A stretch of 64,000 bases of DNA from Bemisia tabaci (GCF_918797505.1 NC_092800.1:32602263-32666262); one strand, 5' to 3'; counted from the stretch's first letter, positions 42,914 to 54,384 are shown. Numbers and translations are program-made. The notes: a model not told the origin generated them from the sequence alone.

Positions 42914-43132
42914 TGTAATCCACAAAATTATTCGAATCTCTTGTCAAACGCGGATTCATCACACATCTTTCGGGGTAAACAATTTCATCCTCGTCCTTTT
43001 GCCTCACTTTAATACCCCTTTTACTGGGAATGTTTGATATCTTTGAGCTCATGGACAGGTTGCGCGATAAAAATTTAGGAGAATTATCTAAGTTCGGTCC
43101 ATGACCATCGCCCAAGCATTGCACTTATGTCT
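42914..43132. other. Spacer, no gene seen
   Basis: Minus-strand frame 42873-43124 is unrecognised. Confidence 0.4.
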
Positions 43133-43250
43133 TATAGAGTACATAGAGTCGTAACGTGAGTGGAAAAGCTGGCGCCATGTTTTGGTCAACGAGTTCCGAG
43201 CCCGATGTGCACGAGCTTCGGTCACTTTTTCGATACATTTGCGATCCAAG
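43133..43250. mobile_element. Family H element, left half only
   Basis: TATAGAGTACATAGAGTCGT..AAGCTGGCGCCATGTTTTGG..TTTTTCGATACA matches the first 120 bp of 22835-23169. The right inverted end is missing. Confidence 0.75.
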
Positions 43251-46211
43251 TTCCGGGCGTAGCACCCGGACAATCAAAGCTACAGCTCCAGCACCGGAAA
43301 GTTTCAGGCTCTATGCCCGGAACAGACGGTACGTCTATAAAGCCCTCAGCTTTTTTTTTAGTGTCGCCACTGGAATCCATCGATTTTGCTAGAATGTCGC
43401 AACCACGTCTCGAGTCTAGACGGCGGTCTCAAGCCGCACGGTGGCCGGCTATTACACGGTTATTACGCTCCGTTTGCTAATGTCTTTCTTTTCATCTTAA
43501 ACACCGAACAAATCATCGCAACAGTTCCTCGGCTTCCGTCCCGGCCGGCTCAACCCTTCAATAACATTACCCCCGCCCCCAGCCCCGCCACCACGCATTA
43601 CTTTTATGACCGCCGCGATAACGCGCCATCCATCCTCTTAATTGCCCTATTTTCGCCCGCCGGTAAAAGGGAATCTATTAAAAGCTGTTCTCCATTCCGA
43701 TTGCGTTACGTGCGGTAGCGATTTCGCGGGGTTTTTCTCCATCTACCGAAAAGAACGGCATTAAAAAGAAATGATCTTGGGGCTCTGCCCCCCTTCCTCC
43801 TTCCTTACCTTGGGAGCTTTTTTAGTTTTACACTATCAGCATTGCGTGTGCTCATGCGTCATGCCACAGTCGATGTTGATGTAGGAGCACAATGTTAGAA
43901 AGCGGGAAAATACTGTGAATGTAAAAATAGACGTGAAAACCGAAGGAAAAATAATTTGCACCTGGTATGTTTCATGTGCATTCCGTGCTAGCACGAAATG
44001 CACATGGTGTGTGCGTGTGTGCACAGGTGTGCCTTGAGTGCACATGGTGCTAGAACAGTGTTTTAAAACACTGAAAATGTGGCACAAGACTGTACGTGAC
44101 AGGGTGGTAGAATGATGATGGGCTTACACTATTCTGCGGGAAAGTAAGGCGCAAAAATGACCAAGATTGGCATAAATAGTGGTGACACCCCTGAAAACGG
44201 TAACCCCTCACCCACCTCTCTGCTCTCGCGTTACTCGAAGACAATTCCTTCACTCATGTTGACATTTTTTCATGAGTTTTGTGCAGCATAAGCATCCATT
44301 AATCACATTTCATTCCTCAGTTTATTCCGATCCAATCAGTAAAGAAGGAAAAGTACGCATGAAAAAATATTAAAAAACTGAACAAAGAATAGCTTTGAAA
44401 ACAGCCAATATAATGATACGAAGATATTTGAACGTGCAACCCTCCGATTTCAGTGGCTTGTTGAGGAGTTCAGAAATCCAAGAGCTGTTTTTTTGGAACG
44501 AAGAGATAAGGCTAAAGAAAAATAATCATTAAAAGAGAGTACGAGGAAAAGTTAAAAAAAATGAGAAAAAAAAGAGGAGAAAGAAAAACAAGCTACTTGA
44601 GAGCAGGGACAAGTCTAGCAGAAAAAGGTTAAAATACTAAAAGGAAACGTTCCGTGTTAGTTACGCATAACTACGGCACAGATACATATTAGACCAAGGT
44701 CTGATGGAGAAATTAAATTAAACCCCACCGCCAGGAGGATTGCATAAAAACCAAGCGCTTTAAAACCCCTGAAATAATATAAAAAAGCGAGAGAAGAAAG
44801 GGATTAGGGGGGCGGAGGAGCGACAAAAGAATCGTACGGCTAGCTCGGAATGGGAGTTTCCATTTCGATTGGATTGGGTAAGTCGGAGGGGGAGGGAATC
44901 ACGGCTGAGGGGGGTGCTCCTGGAAATGTCACGGGAACGAGTGCGGAGGAAATGGGCCGTGCCAAAGTGTCACGGGGCGCTCGAGAGAGGAGGGGAGGGG
45001 CGGTCGACGGGGGATGAAGAAAAAAATTAAGAATCGGGTTTGAGAATACCTGCTCCGTCAATTTTTTCACTTTCTAATTTCTCCGTCTTTCCCGACGGTG
45101 AATTTTTATGGATTTGATTCCCTTTCGGGACGAGGGTGAAGGGGTCGAGATGAAGGAGGCTGCGTAGCAAAGGGGGAGGGGCGGCTAGTCACCTGCCCTT
45201 TTTCCTATTTAAAGTGGATGTTGATCGGGGCGTTTATGGGCAACAGGAGACTAACTTCCTGTCGGTAAACCTAATGGAATGTAAACATTTCTCTTGTATA
45301 TCACTTTCATCAGAGCCCTCTCGTCGGCTCGCCCTTCGCCCGCCCTCCCCGTCGTTTTCTGGGGTGTTGCGGGTTGCATCGACGCGTTTTCGCGGGCGCC
45401 CGACGAATAGTTAGCGTGTCTCCCACCGGGAAGCTTACCCGACTCGTCGACTGATCTCTTAACGCGATAATTAATTCATGTTTCGTGCGGAGAGCTCCCG
45501 CCTTACATCACCTTGTGACTGCGAGATGGTCGTCCTGGGTTTCTCCTGGAGATCCTCGACAAGATTGCGGGTTTGTATTCTGTTTTTCGATGTCGGATAC
45601 CGCAGTGCTTCCTTTGCAGAGGCTCGGATCAAAGTTAAGAAGCGCGAAGGTAACGGGCAGCGAAGGTCCGACACTATTTGTACTTAGTTACGACTTCAAC
45701 GTTCCTGTAACAGAGAGTTTGCAGGTGTCTGAAATTCGATGAATTTAGTGTTTAAGTGGAAACTGCTAAGTGAACCGAAAACGAGGATACCCTTGGTTCA
45801 TGTATTGAACAATTATTGGAAAGGATATGACAAAATGATTTAATCTGCTAAATTACAAGTGTTGAAATGGGAAATGCCGCCAGATGACGTCGCTAGGCGA
45901 TGCATTTTCTTACTTTTGAATCTATTTTTATATTATTTCCCGTTTAAGCAAAAAATTATAAAAAATTCTTTGAAATCAGCTCCTCAACCACTTTCAGGTA
46001 AAGTAATAAAAAATTTGCATGCAAATTCTCCATTGCGTAACTTTCACAATGAAGGAACATTGAATTCGATCTAAACATATTTTAGATTACCATGGAGTAA
46101 AATTACCATGGACTATCAATCCAGAATTCTGAGAATTCCAGATATACCTCTGGACTTGAGAACACTTTTTGTGAGCAGGACATTCTATGACAGCGACTTT
46201 TACCGTTACTT
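43251..46211. other. Long spacer, no gene seen
   Basis: Frames to 110 codons (43386-43718) and 85 codons (45485-45742) are unrecognised. It includes an A/G-rich stretch at 44540-44600 and a GC-rich stretch at 44800-45400. The short word ATTACCATGGA is repeated at 46086 and 46104. The hairpin at 43973-44006 is listed separately. Confidence 0.4.
43973..44006. repeat. 34-bp near-perfect palindrome
   Basis: CATGTGCATTCCGTGCTAGC is followed by its mirror ACGAAATGCACATG; only one base pair breaks the symmetry. GCACATGGTG words follow at 44000 and 44040. Confidence 0.85.
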
Positions 46212-47201
46212 TTTAAAATTCAATGTTTGAATTTTGAAAATCAGACCAAAAATTTTAGTTCTCTGACGAAAAACGTTCCCTGATATCGACTTTCACAAAA
46301 ATCGATCGAACAGAAGCCGGGATATCATTTTAGGCCATGTCTGCCATCTTGTATTTTCGAATCTTGAAAATTTGACTAAATAATCAAGTTTTCCGTCCAG
46401 AATTACCCCCTGATATCAAGTTTCACAAAAATCGATCGGATAGGAGTCAAGATAGCATTTACGTGCCAAACCTAGAGAGCAACGAAAATTCACGGACAAC
46501 TATTCGAGGAAGACTATTCGAAAACTTCCCATGTAAAAAAATAAGACGTAAAAAGATATTCCGGAACGGTGGAACGAATGTTTTCATTGCTGCAGAATTG
46601 GATACGCCCGAATTTTATGATTCTGATCGGTCACAAAGCTCGAGGAATCGATCGCAACAGAGTCAGGTCGGGTTAAGTTAGGTCACGCAACTGAACTAAC
46701 TCTCCGGATGCGCTGGAAGTATCACACAAATTGAAGGCGCCCCAATCGCGAATGTGCACACACTATTTCTGCAATTTCGTTCGATATGACTTTCTGAGCA
46801 CTTCATCTTTTTTAGTATATTTTAGGCAGCGATGCTGCGAAAAAACCGCGTAAGGGTTAATTGATGTTGCCAAATTTATTTTAATAAAATACAGATTTTC
46901 CAAGAAACGTGTGTGATTTCACACGCTATTTCTACAACTTTGATAAATATGACTTTCTGGGCTTTTCATCTTTTTCAATATATTGTAAGCAGCCATGCTG
47001 CGGAAACAACCATGTATGGGTAGTTTATTGTTGCCAAATTTATTATGATAAAATACAGATTTTCCAAGAAACGTGTCTAATTTCACGCACTATATCTAGA
47101 ACTTCGATTGATACGAATTTCCAGGTTCTTTTTCTTATGGAAATACATCCTGATACCAGGTTTCACGAAAATCAATCGGATAGGATTCAAGACAGCATAT
47201 T
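46212..47201. repeat. Complex repeat B, copy 4
   Basis: It has the same module order as copy 3: GGCCATGTCTGCCATCTTG.., ATCGATCGGATAGGAGTCAA, then CTGATCGGTCACAAAGCTCG..CAGGTCGGGTTAAGTTAGG. Two 163-bp MITE-A-like units follow (46831 and 46994). A piece of the ACATCCTGATACC..TAGGATTCAAGA module ends it, at the inverted-repeat element that begins at 47202. Confidence 0.8.
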
Positions 47202-47452
47202 GACGGTGTAAGTCGGCAATCACATAACTCGGTTTGCGACGTCGCAGACTTCCTGTCATACTTTATTTTTTAAACGGAAAACTACTCATCGGCAGATCTT
47301 TAAAACTGCCATGATTTGTATTCTCTGTGCGAAGAAAATTCTGCGTTAACTTCAAGGAATGATGTCAATTCGTTCTCCTTTAAAAAAAGAGCATAGAGGA
47401 GGAGATTTTCAGACACCGCATACAAGTTATGTGATTGCCGACTTACACCGTC
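47202..47452. mobile_element. 251-bp MITE with perfect 28-bp inverted ends
   Basis: The left end GACGGTGTAAGTCGGCAATC plus ACATAACT (47202-47229) is perfectly mirrored at 47425-47452. The interior has a 77-codon frame with no similarity recognised. Partial B-repeat modules lie on both sides (ATACCAGGTTTCAC left, ATACCAAATTTCAC right). No clean target duplication was seen. Confidence 0.85.
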
Positions 47453-48150
47453 GTCCAGAAACATCCCCAATACCAAATTTCACACTAATCGATCGGATAG
47501 GAGTCAAGATAGCATTCACCTACCAAACCTACAGTGCAACGAAAATTAACCAAGAACTTCGAGAAAAACATTTGAAAAGTTTCCTTATATAAAAATAATA
47601 CTTAAATTGATTTCGGGACGTTGGAACAAATTTTGTCTTTGCTGTAGTTGAATATGCCCGATTTTTGTGATTCTGATCGGTCACAAAGCTCGATCAATCG
47701 ATCGAAACAGAGTCAGGTTGGGTTAAGTTAGGCCACGCAACTAACCTAACTCTCCGGATGCGCTGGAAGTATCACGCAAATTGAAGGCGCCCCAATCGCG
47801 AATGCGCACACACTATTTCTGCAACTTCGATCGATATGACTTTCTGAGCACTTCATCTTTTTCAGTACATTGTAAGCAGTCATGCTGCGAAAAAACCGCG
47901 TGAGGGTTTCTTGATGTTGCCAAATTTTGTCATTGCTGTAATTAAATAAGCCCGGCTTTTATGATTCTGATCGGTCACAAAGCTCGGGGAATCGATCAAA
48001 ACAGAGTCACGTTGGGTTAAGCTAGGTCACGCAACTAAACTAACTCTCCGGATACGCTGGAAGTATCACTCGAATTGAAGGCGCTCCAATCGCGAATGCA
48101 CACATATTATTACTACAACGTCGATCAACAGGACCTCCTGGGCTCTTTAG
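47453..48150. repeat. Complex repeat B, copy 5 (double)
   Basis: One copy runs from GTCCAGAAACATCCCC through ..CAGGTTGGGTTAAGTTAGG to the MITE-A-like GATGTTGCCAAATTTTGTC (about 47935). A second, shorter copy starts at TGCTGTAATTAAATAAGCCC and ends near 48150. Orientation is the same as all other B copies. Confidence 0.8.
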
Positions 48151-50330
48151 CTGTGAAAAAACTCTTTTTCTGAGCAGATCATACTATGACAGGGACTTTT
48201 ATAATTACTTTTTAAAATGCAATGTTTGATACGATTATTCGTGCTCAAATATTACCCGTGCTGCGTATGCAAACATTGAAGGTGCAATGGTTCCTCTTGC
48301 GCTCAATATTCATCATACTCATATTTATATAAAACATTTCCCAGAATAGCACATAGTGCTTTCTTCTCATCAAAAAAGTGTTATTTTCAAGGAAAAATAC
48401 TTGTGTAAATTTGAATACTGTACATATTTTAATTATTTTTGAAAGGTAAGAGGAAGTTGCGCGATTTTGAAAACACTGGAATCGCGCAGGTTTCTTTTTG
48501 CTAAATGCGATCCAATATGTTTCTTCCTCACGGCCCTTTTTGATTTCACACTTTTTGCTTACTAAAAAAATGTCATGGAGGTCGCCTGATATTTTCTTTT
48601 ATTATTTGATTTTTTTTTGCAATGTTTACAAACTGCGATTGTGGTTTGTAAACAATGAGACCCTCCTCCTGTAAACGGTCACAAAACGTGGAAATCTGAG
48701 GGTTCAGAAAGAGGCGATTAGAGTCGTATCTCATTACGATAATCGTGGTTGTTCCAGATAGCCTGCGGAGCATCCTTCAAGGCGCACGTTTTGACTCCAG
48801 AAACCAAGATCCGAGAAGAAAACAATTCAAGAACACTGTAAGCCTAACCGAGTCTAACGTATTATCTCCCTTCGCGACTCTCTTTTCTTCGCTCTTCTCA
48901 CTGGAGATCGTGCCTCCGTTTTAACATGAACCCTAGCAAGTATGGAGCTTTAGGGATGACACGGCTCGTGCAAAGGTGCAGTTACGGGTTTACGTCGGCT
49001 GAGCGAGGTTTTTTCGGGGAGGCGAGAAAACAAGAGGCGCGGAAGAGAAAAGAAAACTTGAGCTGCTTACGGATAATGAGGATTTTATTCCGGCTCTTCG
49101 GCAAGGTTGCCGATTCGAACCAAGATTCAATCCTTTTTTATTATTTTTTATTTTATTCAATTTTAATTTTTTATTGTTATTTCTTTTCACCAAAATGTCA
49201 TCCTACTTTCGATTTCTTTTTACGATGGTTACAGTTTACAAAAAAATAAAATAGGGGCATATTGGAACATGCTCGGATGAACAGCGTCAGGTAATGTTGA
49301 AAATAATAACAAACCAAAGGCCTCGGCATTGTAATGTAACCGACTATGTGTGTAAAAGCATATGAAATTAAGTATCACAGTATATTGGTCCATTTTTTTT
49401 TATTATAAAGTAGGGTAAGCGAAATCGAGTTGCTTTTTCAAAAACATCCAAACTCTAAAAATTAAAAAAATTCGTCGAAGAAAAATTATTTTTGAGTACG
49501 AAATAGAAATTGAATTATCATGAATTTGTTTTTATTGTAAACTTTCAATGGAACAAATTTACATAGTCATTTACGGACTGCCTTAGTTTTTACAAATTTG
49601 TTTTTATCATGAAATAGGAAGCAATCATATATAATGTTTAATGTCACCTAGAATTATCATGAATGAAACACTATTCAACATTGTTTTTAAAAACAAGTTG
49701 ACTTCCTTTGGATTTTGATAAGAAACTAAGATAATTCTTTTGCTAGCCGATTCCGGAAACAGATCGGGGTTTCGCAGGAAAACTGGATGCTGGAAACGGG
49801 CTGGAAAAATGACTTCGAGGAAAAGTCGCTCCTTAAAGTGAGAGATACTGAAGTAAACGTGCGCTTATTATTTCATCGCAACATTACATTTTTCCAGGGA
49901 TGCAACTGTGCAAAGTGACCCATGAAATCTTCAATTGATATTGAATGAGACTCAACCTTTTTAAATCTGTGACGTAGTCCACAAAACTCGATATTGAGTT
50001 ATTGAAATCAGAGTAAAGAGAAGCGTTTAATTTGGACAAAATTAAGGACAAAATACATCCCCGAATATCAAAATAAGCCACGAGTCATAGTTGGTGGGCA
50101 AGTGAAGTTAAGAGTGCTTTTCAGAGAGAACTATCGAAAATTCCAGTTGTTGTGTTGAGGATAAAATTACCTAAGTATAAAAAGCAAATTTTACGCCGTC
50201 CATCGAAAAAAAATGACCGAAACGATTTGTTGTTTTGGTAAAGGACACAACACAACGTGTTAAAAACAATGAAAAGGTGACTCCACTCATACACACACAT
50301 GTAAGTCCTTTAATTTAAGAATTGACACTG
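48151..50330. other. Long AT-rich spacer, no gene seen
   Basis: A small hairpin (TTTACAAAC..GTTTGTAAA) lies at 48625-48654. Near 48495, CTTTTTGCTAAATGCGATCC is an isolated M-type end. Frame 48926-49249 (107 codons) ends in AT-rich low complexity. No recognised coding content. Confidence 0.4.
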
Positions 50331-50595
50331 CATGGTGTCTACTGAAACAGACTAGCCAAAAATCAGTATTTTTTCAATACATTCCCAAGAAATTCAGTAC
50401 TTTTTCAGTACCTCCGATTGACGAAATTAAAAAAATTCCAAAAATTTGAATTTCTCGCTCAAATTACGACAAAAATGACAAAAAATTCCGGACCTTCCTG
50501 CGGAATTTCCGCACTTTTTTTGTACGTCCGGACCGCCCTTAAAAAATCAGTTTTTTTCTGGAATTTCCGGGAATTCCGGACTTGTAGACACCCTG
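50331..50595. mobile_element. Element with GGTGTCTAC inverted ends
   Basis: It runs from CATGGTGTCTACTGAAACAG to GGACTTGTAGACACCCTG. Inverted ends of about 11 bp enclose AATTCCGG/CCGGAA-rich DNA with several self-complementary words (GGAATTTCCGGGAATTCC). A target duplication is not clear. The style is shared with 24676-24964. Confidence 0.55.
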
Positions 50596-50670
50596 CACTG
50601 CATCCAGGTAGTTTTCACGCTGACAGTCGTTTGATTCCAATATGACACCTTCACTTCTTGCACCTTAAAT

Positions 50671-50918
50671 GAATCAGTGAGAACGAAAACACACTAACTC
50701 GGTAACCTGACAGCGCTCAATTTTCATTAAAGACAGTCAATTTATATAAAGATCATTGAAGTTAGCGCATTTGTTCCAACTTGCATCTGAAAAGTATCCT
50801 TAAGTGCTTGCTTTTCGGCACTTAACATCTTTTTCTCAGACTAACATCTTCACCTTCTGTGCCTGTCTTGATTATTTTCATTTTTTCGAGTTGGTGTGTT
50901 TTCGTTCTCACTGATTCA
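50671..50918. mobile_element. 248-bp MITE, inverted ends of about 31 bp
   Basis: GAATCAGTGAGAACGAAAAC..ACACTAACTCG on the left is mirrored by CGAGTTGGTGTGTTTTCGTT..CTCACTGATTC on the right. AAAT is present on both outer sides (50667-50670 and 50919-50922) and may be a 4-bp target duplication. Confidence 0.8.
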
Positions 50919-51125
50919 AATATCGCCTTCTCATCTGCCTTCCTAATTAAACCATTTTTTACCCCGCACTCTGACAACGAGGTTAAAGCCTATTCTGGTA
51001 GTTTATAAAAGGAGTATCAGGCTTTTTCTTCAATTTCTCTAACGATAGCGGAGGCTGGGAAAAAGTGCAAATGATCTCTCGCCGCTTTTACTTCAGAATT
51101 TAAGTTCGAGGTTTTCCGGTCGGTA

Positions 51126-51533
51126 TTGTTCGAGTCGCGCGATTTTTTTTCCCCTTCCCTGATCTCCGTGATGGAGTCAAAACAAAATATTTTCTCAAGG
51201 GAGAAAAGCGGGGAGCTCAAGATCAAGAATCACTCGGCTGCCTCGAGAATGTCCTCATTATTTTTAGACCCCTGGAAATCCACGCTTTGCGTAGGAGAAC
51301 AATGGCTTCTACAGATATATCAATATCCGGATGTGTTTCAGGCGAGGGTTCAGTGCCCGCACGGGGAATTTTTCAGATTGAATGAGCTTTTTTTCGACGA
51401 ATGTATGAATTTTAGTTTCAATCCACAGAAGTCCACCGTTTTATGTAAAAAAAAGGAAAAAGACTCGGATATAAAAGGCACATTAAGAGACCATTTCCTG
51501 CTTAAGCAACGCTATAATGATGCACTGATATAA
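51126..51533 (+). CDS. Possible gene fragment of unknown family
   Basis: A 135-codon frame whose last 43 codons (from NFSFNPQKSTVLCKKKEK) lie in the first of three tandem DNA copies. No domain is recognised. Composition is not obviously biased and no splice signals were confirmed. Copies 2 and 3 of the repeated tail are broken: copy 2 shifts frame and copy 3 has an early stop. At most this would be one terminal exon with two dead duplicates; it may equally be chance. Confidence 0.25.
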   Translation: MFESRDFFSPSLISVMESKQNIFSREKSGELKIKNHSAASRMSSLFLDPWKSTLCVGEQWLLQIYQYPDVFQARVQCPHGEFFRLNELFFDECMNFSFNPQKSTVLCKKKEKDSDIKGTLRDHFLLKQRYNDALI

Positions 51534-51840
51534 ATATTTACGAATTTTTGAAGTTTAGTTTAAATCCACAGAAGTCCACCGTTTTCTGTAAAGAAAAGGA
51601 AAAAAGATTCGGATGTGAAAGGCACATTAAGAGGCCATTTCCTGCTTAAGCAACTCTATAATGATGCACTGACATAAATACATATATTTTCGAAATATTT
51701 ACGAAAGTTTGAATTTTAGCTTAAATCCACAGAAGTCCACCGTTTTCTCGTAAAAAAAAGAAAGAAAAAAGATTCAGATATAAAAGGTACATTAAGAGAC
51801 CATTTCCTGCTTAAACAACGCTATAATGATGCACTGATAA
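51404..51840. repeat. Triplicated segment of about 130 bp
   Basis: Three direct copies (51404-51531, 51548-51674, 51706-51840) share TCCACAGAAGTCCACCGTTT, AGGCACATTAAGAG (AGGTACATTAAGAG in copy 3) and CCATTTCCTGCTTAA followed by TATAATGATGCACTGA. The start-to-start distances are about 143 and 161 bp. The A-rich stretch after CCGTTTT varies in length between copies, which breaks the reading frame. Confidence 0.9.
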
Positions 51841-52214
51841 AAAAGTTGTGTACATGTGTTACTTCTGGTCCCTACAGGAAGTGAAACGCAAACCAACACA
51901 ATGGTGATGGTTTTTTTAAATCAAATTTGACGATCTAACATCAGGAACTAAATTCCGGAATCTTTCCCCGGAACTATCGAAAATATCAAAATTTTCCGCG
52001 GAACTTTTGGAAATCGGTATTAATTCCGAGAACTCCGGAACCGTTGGCAAAATCAAATGGCAGCACTGTTAGTAAAGTAAAAATTGGAATAAAAATGACA
52101 TAACATTAACATACACCTAAATCAACAATTTTATGCTTCGACATGTTTCACATAACATTTTAATTCGAAAGCTCGGAACCCTCGAGAATGGTGCGTCCTG
52201 CGATCCGTGCAGTT
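51841..52214. other. Spacer with CCGGAA words
   Basis: 51940-52040 is rich in GGAACT/TTCCGG words (AATTCCGGAATC, TTTTCCGCGGAA), like 50331-50595, but no termini were found. Confidence 0.4.
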
Positions 52215-52402
52215 CTGCCGTGCTAAGAAAAAACACCGTATGAGCATTCAGACGTTGCCAAATTTCCTTCGATTAAATACGAATTTTCAGGAAAACTGGT
52301 GCATATTTTCCGTTCAATTTCTCAAAGAGTTTTGATCGTGGTTACATCTGAATCAACTGAAAATTTCAAGAGAAAATATGTATAACTCTCCTCCTTAATA
52401 AA

Positions 52403-53109
52403 CACGGAAAAAATGAAATTGCTGATTTAACAATTCTGTTGTTAAAAGGAAGGACTGCAATGTTTCGGTGTAGATTTTACACCAAAACAATGCTATATAC
52501 GTTAAAAACAAAAAATGCCACTTTCGCCACTCCCGTGGTTAAAATAGCTTTCCAATATTGTAGAATGTACATTTGGAACATTACAGTCATTTTTTTCACC
52601 ACTGGATTGTTAAATCAGCAATCCATTTATTTCGGTGAACATTTCACACTGAAAAAATATTCTCGGCGTTTTTACCAAGGTCCGTTGGTACTGTTACCAT
52701 CTCACTTCTTTACCTATTATTGGTAATTTTACCAACACAGACTGGTAAGCTTATCTAAAAACCGGTATTTTTATTGTTTTTTTCAGGTAAGAATACCACT
52801 TTAATTGGTAATCAATTCCCGGTAACTTTGCCATTTTATCATGGTAATTCTACCATAGTCAATAAAAAATATTGGCGTTTTTACCGTAAAATTACCGAGA
52901 AAGGTCAATAATTTTACCGAGATTTCTCGGTAAAATTACCAATTCCATGAATGGTCATTTACCAAGAAAAAACTGGGATCAAATAGAACCCTGAATTCTT
53001 GGTAATTTTACCCTTTTCTTAGTAAATACACCGAGATTTTTTTTTCAGTGCATTGCAGTCATTTTCTTAACAACTGGATTGTTAAATGAGCAATCCATTT
53101 TTTTCGGTG
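52403..53109. mobile_element. Element C (CACGGAAAA..TTTCGGTG) inside MITE-A
   Basis: The left inverted end (CACGGAAAAAATGAAATTGC then TGATTTAACAATTCTG) pairs with two direct copies of the right end. These are 52588-52646 and 53050-53118 (GGATTGTTAAAT..GCAATCCATTT..TTTCGGTGAACATTTCA), one on each side of the CACTG element. The right terminus is therefore duplicated. A 95-codon frame (52439-52726) is not recognised. Confidence 0.75.
52647..53050. mobile_element. CACTG..CAGTG MITE rich in GGTAAA/TTTACC, copy 2
   Basis: It starts CACTGAAAAAATATTCTCGG and ends CCGAGATTTTTTTTTCAGTG. It is collinear with 3738-4151 with scattered substitutions and small deletions. It is the innermost layer of the nest. 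Confidence 0.9.
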
Positions 53110-53176
53110 AACATTTCATCGGAGGAAATTTGGCAACTCTCGACCGTTCATACGGCGTTTTTCCTCAGCACGGCAG

Positions 53177-53917
53177 AATTGGCAGCGGGCACCTTCGGCG
53201 GAGGCCAAAAACATCCGGATTAAAAACCGGAAAACAGAGGCGTCGGGAGCTCGTAAAAAATGTAATTAACAGCTCCGTCCGAACGGGGAATAATTAGAAC
53301 AATGCCATGTTTATGAAACATGAAAGGCGTGCTCTTCTTCATAAAACCCGCGCGCCCTCGACATTTTTACACGGAGGCCCCGGGCTCGCCGCGCTCGGGG
53401 AAAGCTCGCTCATCATGCAGCGGTATTAATTCAAAAAATTGTCGAGAATTATCTGATCATGTCGTGAAGGAATGCGGGCTCTAGGGACGCCGAGGGGTAG
53501 CAACCCCCTCCCCCCGGCTCTCCTCGGCAAAAACCCCCTAACTCCGGTTTTCTCCATGCGTGGGGTTCGTTGTTTTGTGTTATCGTGGGATTCCTCGGTG
53601 GCGGATGAATTTATTGGCCGTGATGAGGCAGGTGTATAGGTTTCCATCCTGATAACACTCCGCTAATGACCGTTTAACATACCATTCGCCCCCCTCCCCC
53701 TCGCCTATTTGCCTCGGTTCCTCGCGATGGCTCCCCTACCCCTCCGAATCGAGCGTTTTTCGCATCGGTGAACGGTGACGGTGTCCCGTTGCGACACGTC
53801 ACTGGTTTTTTTTTTCCCTGGATCGAAAGACCTTCCTCTGGTTCGTGTCCGGACAGGAACAAAATATTGTAGAGGGACTACACGAGGGAAAAAAATAATG
53901 GTATCGACGTTGTAGGC
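53177..53917. other. GC-rich spacer
   Basis: Overlapping frames on both strands (53426-53995) are unrecognised. C-rich stretch at 53503-53520. No repeats. Confidence 0.4.
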
Positions 53918-54229
53918 GAATTTCCGCGGGTGGATTTGATTCACACTTCTGCCGTGCTGAGGAAGAACGCCGTATGAGCCTTCAGGCGTTGCCAAGTTTC
54001 TTTCGATAAAAACCTAATTTACTGGAAAAATAGTGAATATTTTTTCCAAAATTGTCAGACAATTTTGTATTTTGAATTTCCGCGGGTGGATTTGATTCAC
54101 ACTTCTGCCGTGCTAAGGAAGAACGCCGTAAAAGCCTACAGGCGTTGCCAAGTTTCTTTCGATAAAAACCTAATTTACTGGAAAAATAGTGAATATTTTT
54201 TCCGAAATTGTCAGACAATTTTGTATTTT
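53918..54229. repeat. 156-bp tandem duplication including a MITE-A left end
   Basis: Units 53918-54073 and 54074-54229 are direct, abutting and differ at about five positions (for example CGTATGAGCC versus CGTAAAAGCC). Each begins GAATTTCCGCGGGTGGATTT and includes 31 bp of non-MITE flank plus the first 120 bp of MITE-A. The duplication therefore followed insertion. Confidence 0.95.
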
Positions 54230-54363
54230 GTACGCAAATTCATCTAAATTATTTGAAACTTTCAAAGAAAAATGTGCAAGAATGTCGACAACAATACATG
54301 GTTTATTGGGGGAAATTTGGGAATTATCGAATTTTTATATGACGTTCTTCCTCAGGTAGGCAG
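53949..54363. mobile_element. MITE-A with duplicated left end
   Basis: It starts CTGCCGTGCTGAGGAAGAAC. The left part is repeated at about 54105, and the right part ends GACGTTCTTCCTCAGGTAGGC then AG. The right terminus is diverged (GAATTATCGAATTTTTATAT). Confidence 0.8.
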
Positions 54364-54384
54364 ACTTAATCTCAGTTTGACACG

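Larger units (their letters stand above)
52215..53176. mobile_element. MITE-A holding a two-layer nest
   Basis: The left portion (CTGCCGTGCTAAGAAAAAAC..AACTGAAAATTTCAAGAG) is at 52215-52402. The right terminus (TCGGAGGAAATTTGGCAACT..GTTCATACGGCG..AGCACGGCAG) ends at 53176. The DNA between is element C, which in turn contains the CACTG..CAGTG element. Confidence 0.9.

Noticed and set aside
49095..49130. GGTTCGAATC on the minus strand as a tRNA T-arm
   Set aside because: Upstream sequence on that strand is AT-only low complexity and cannot form a tRNA.
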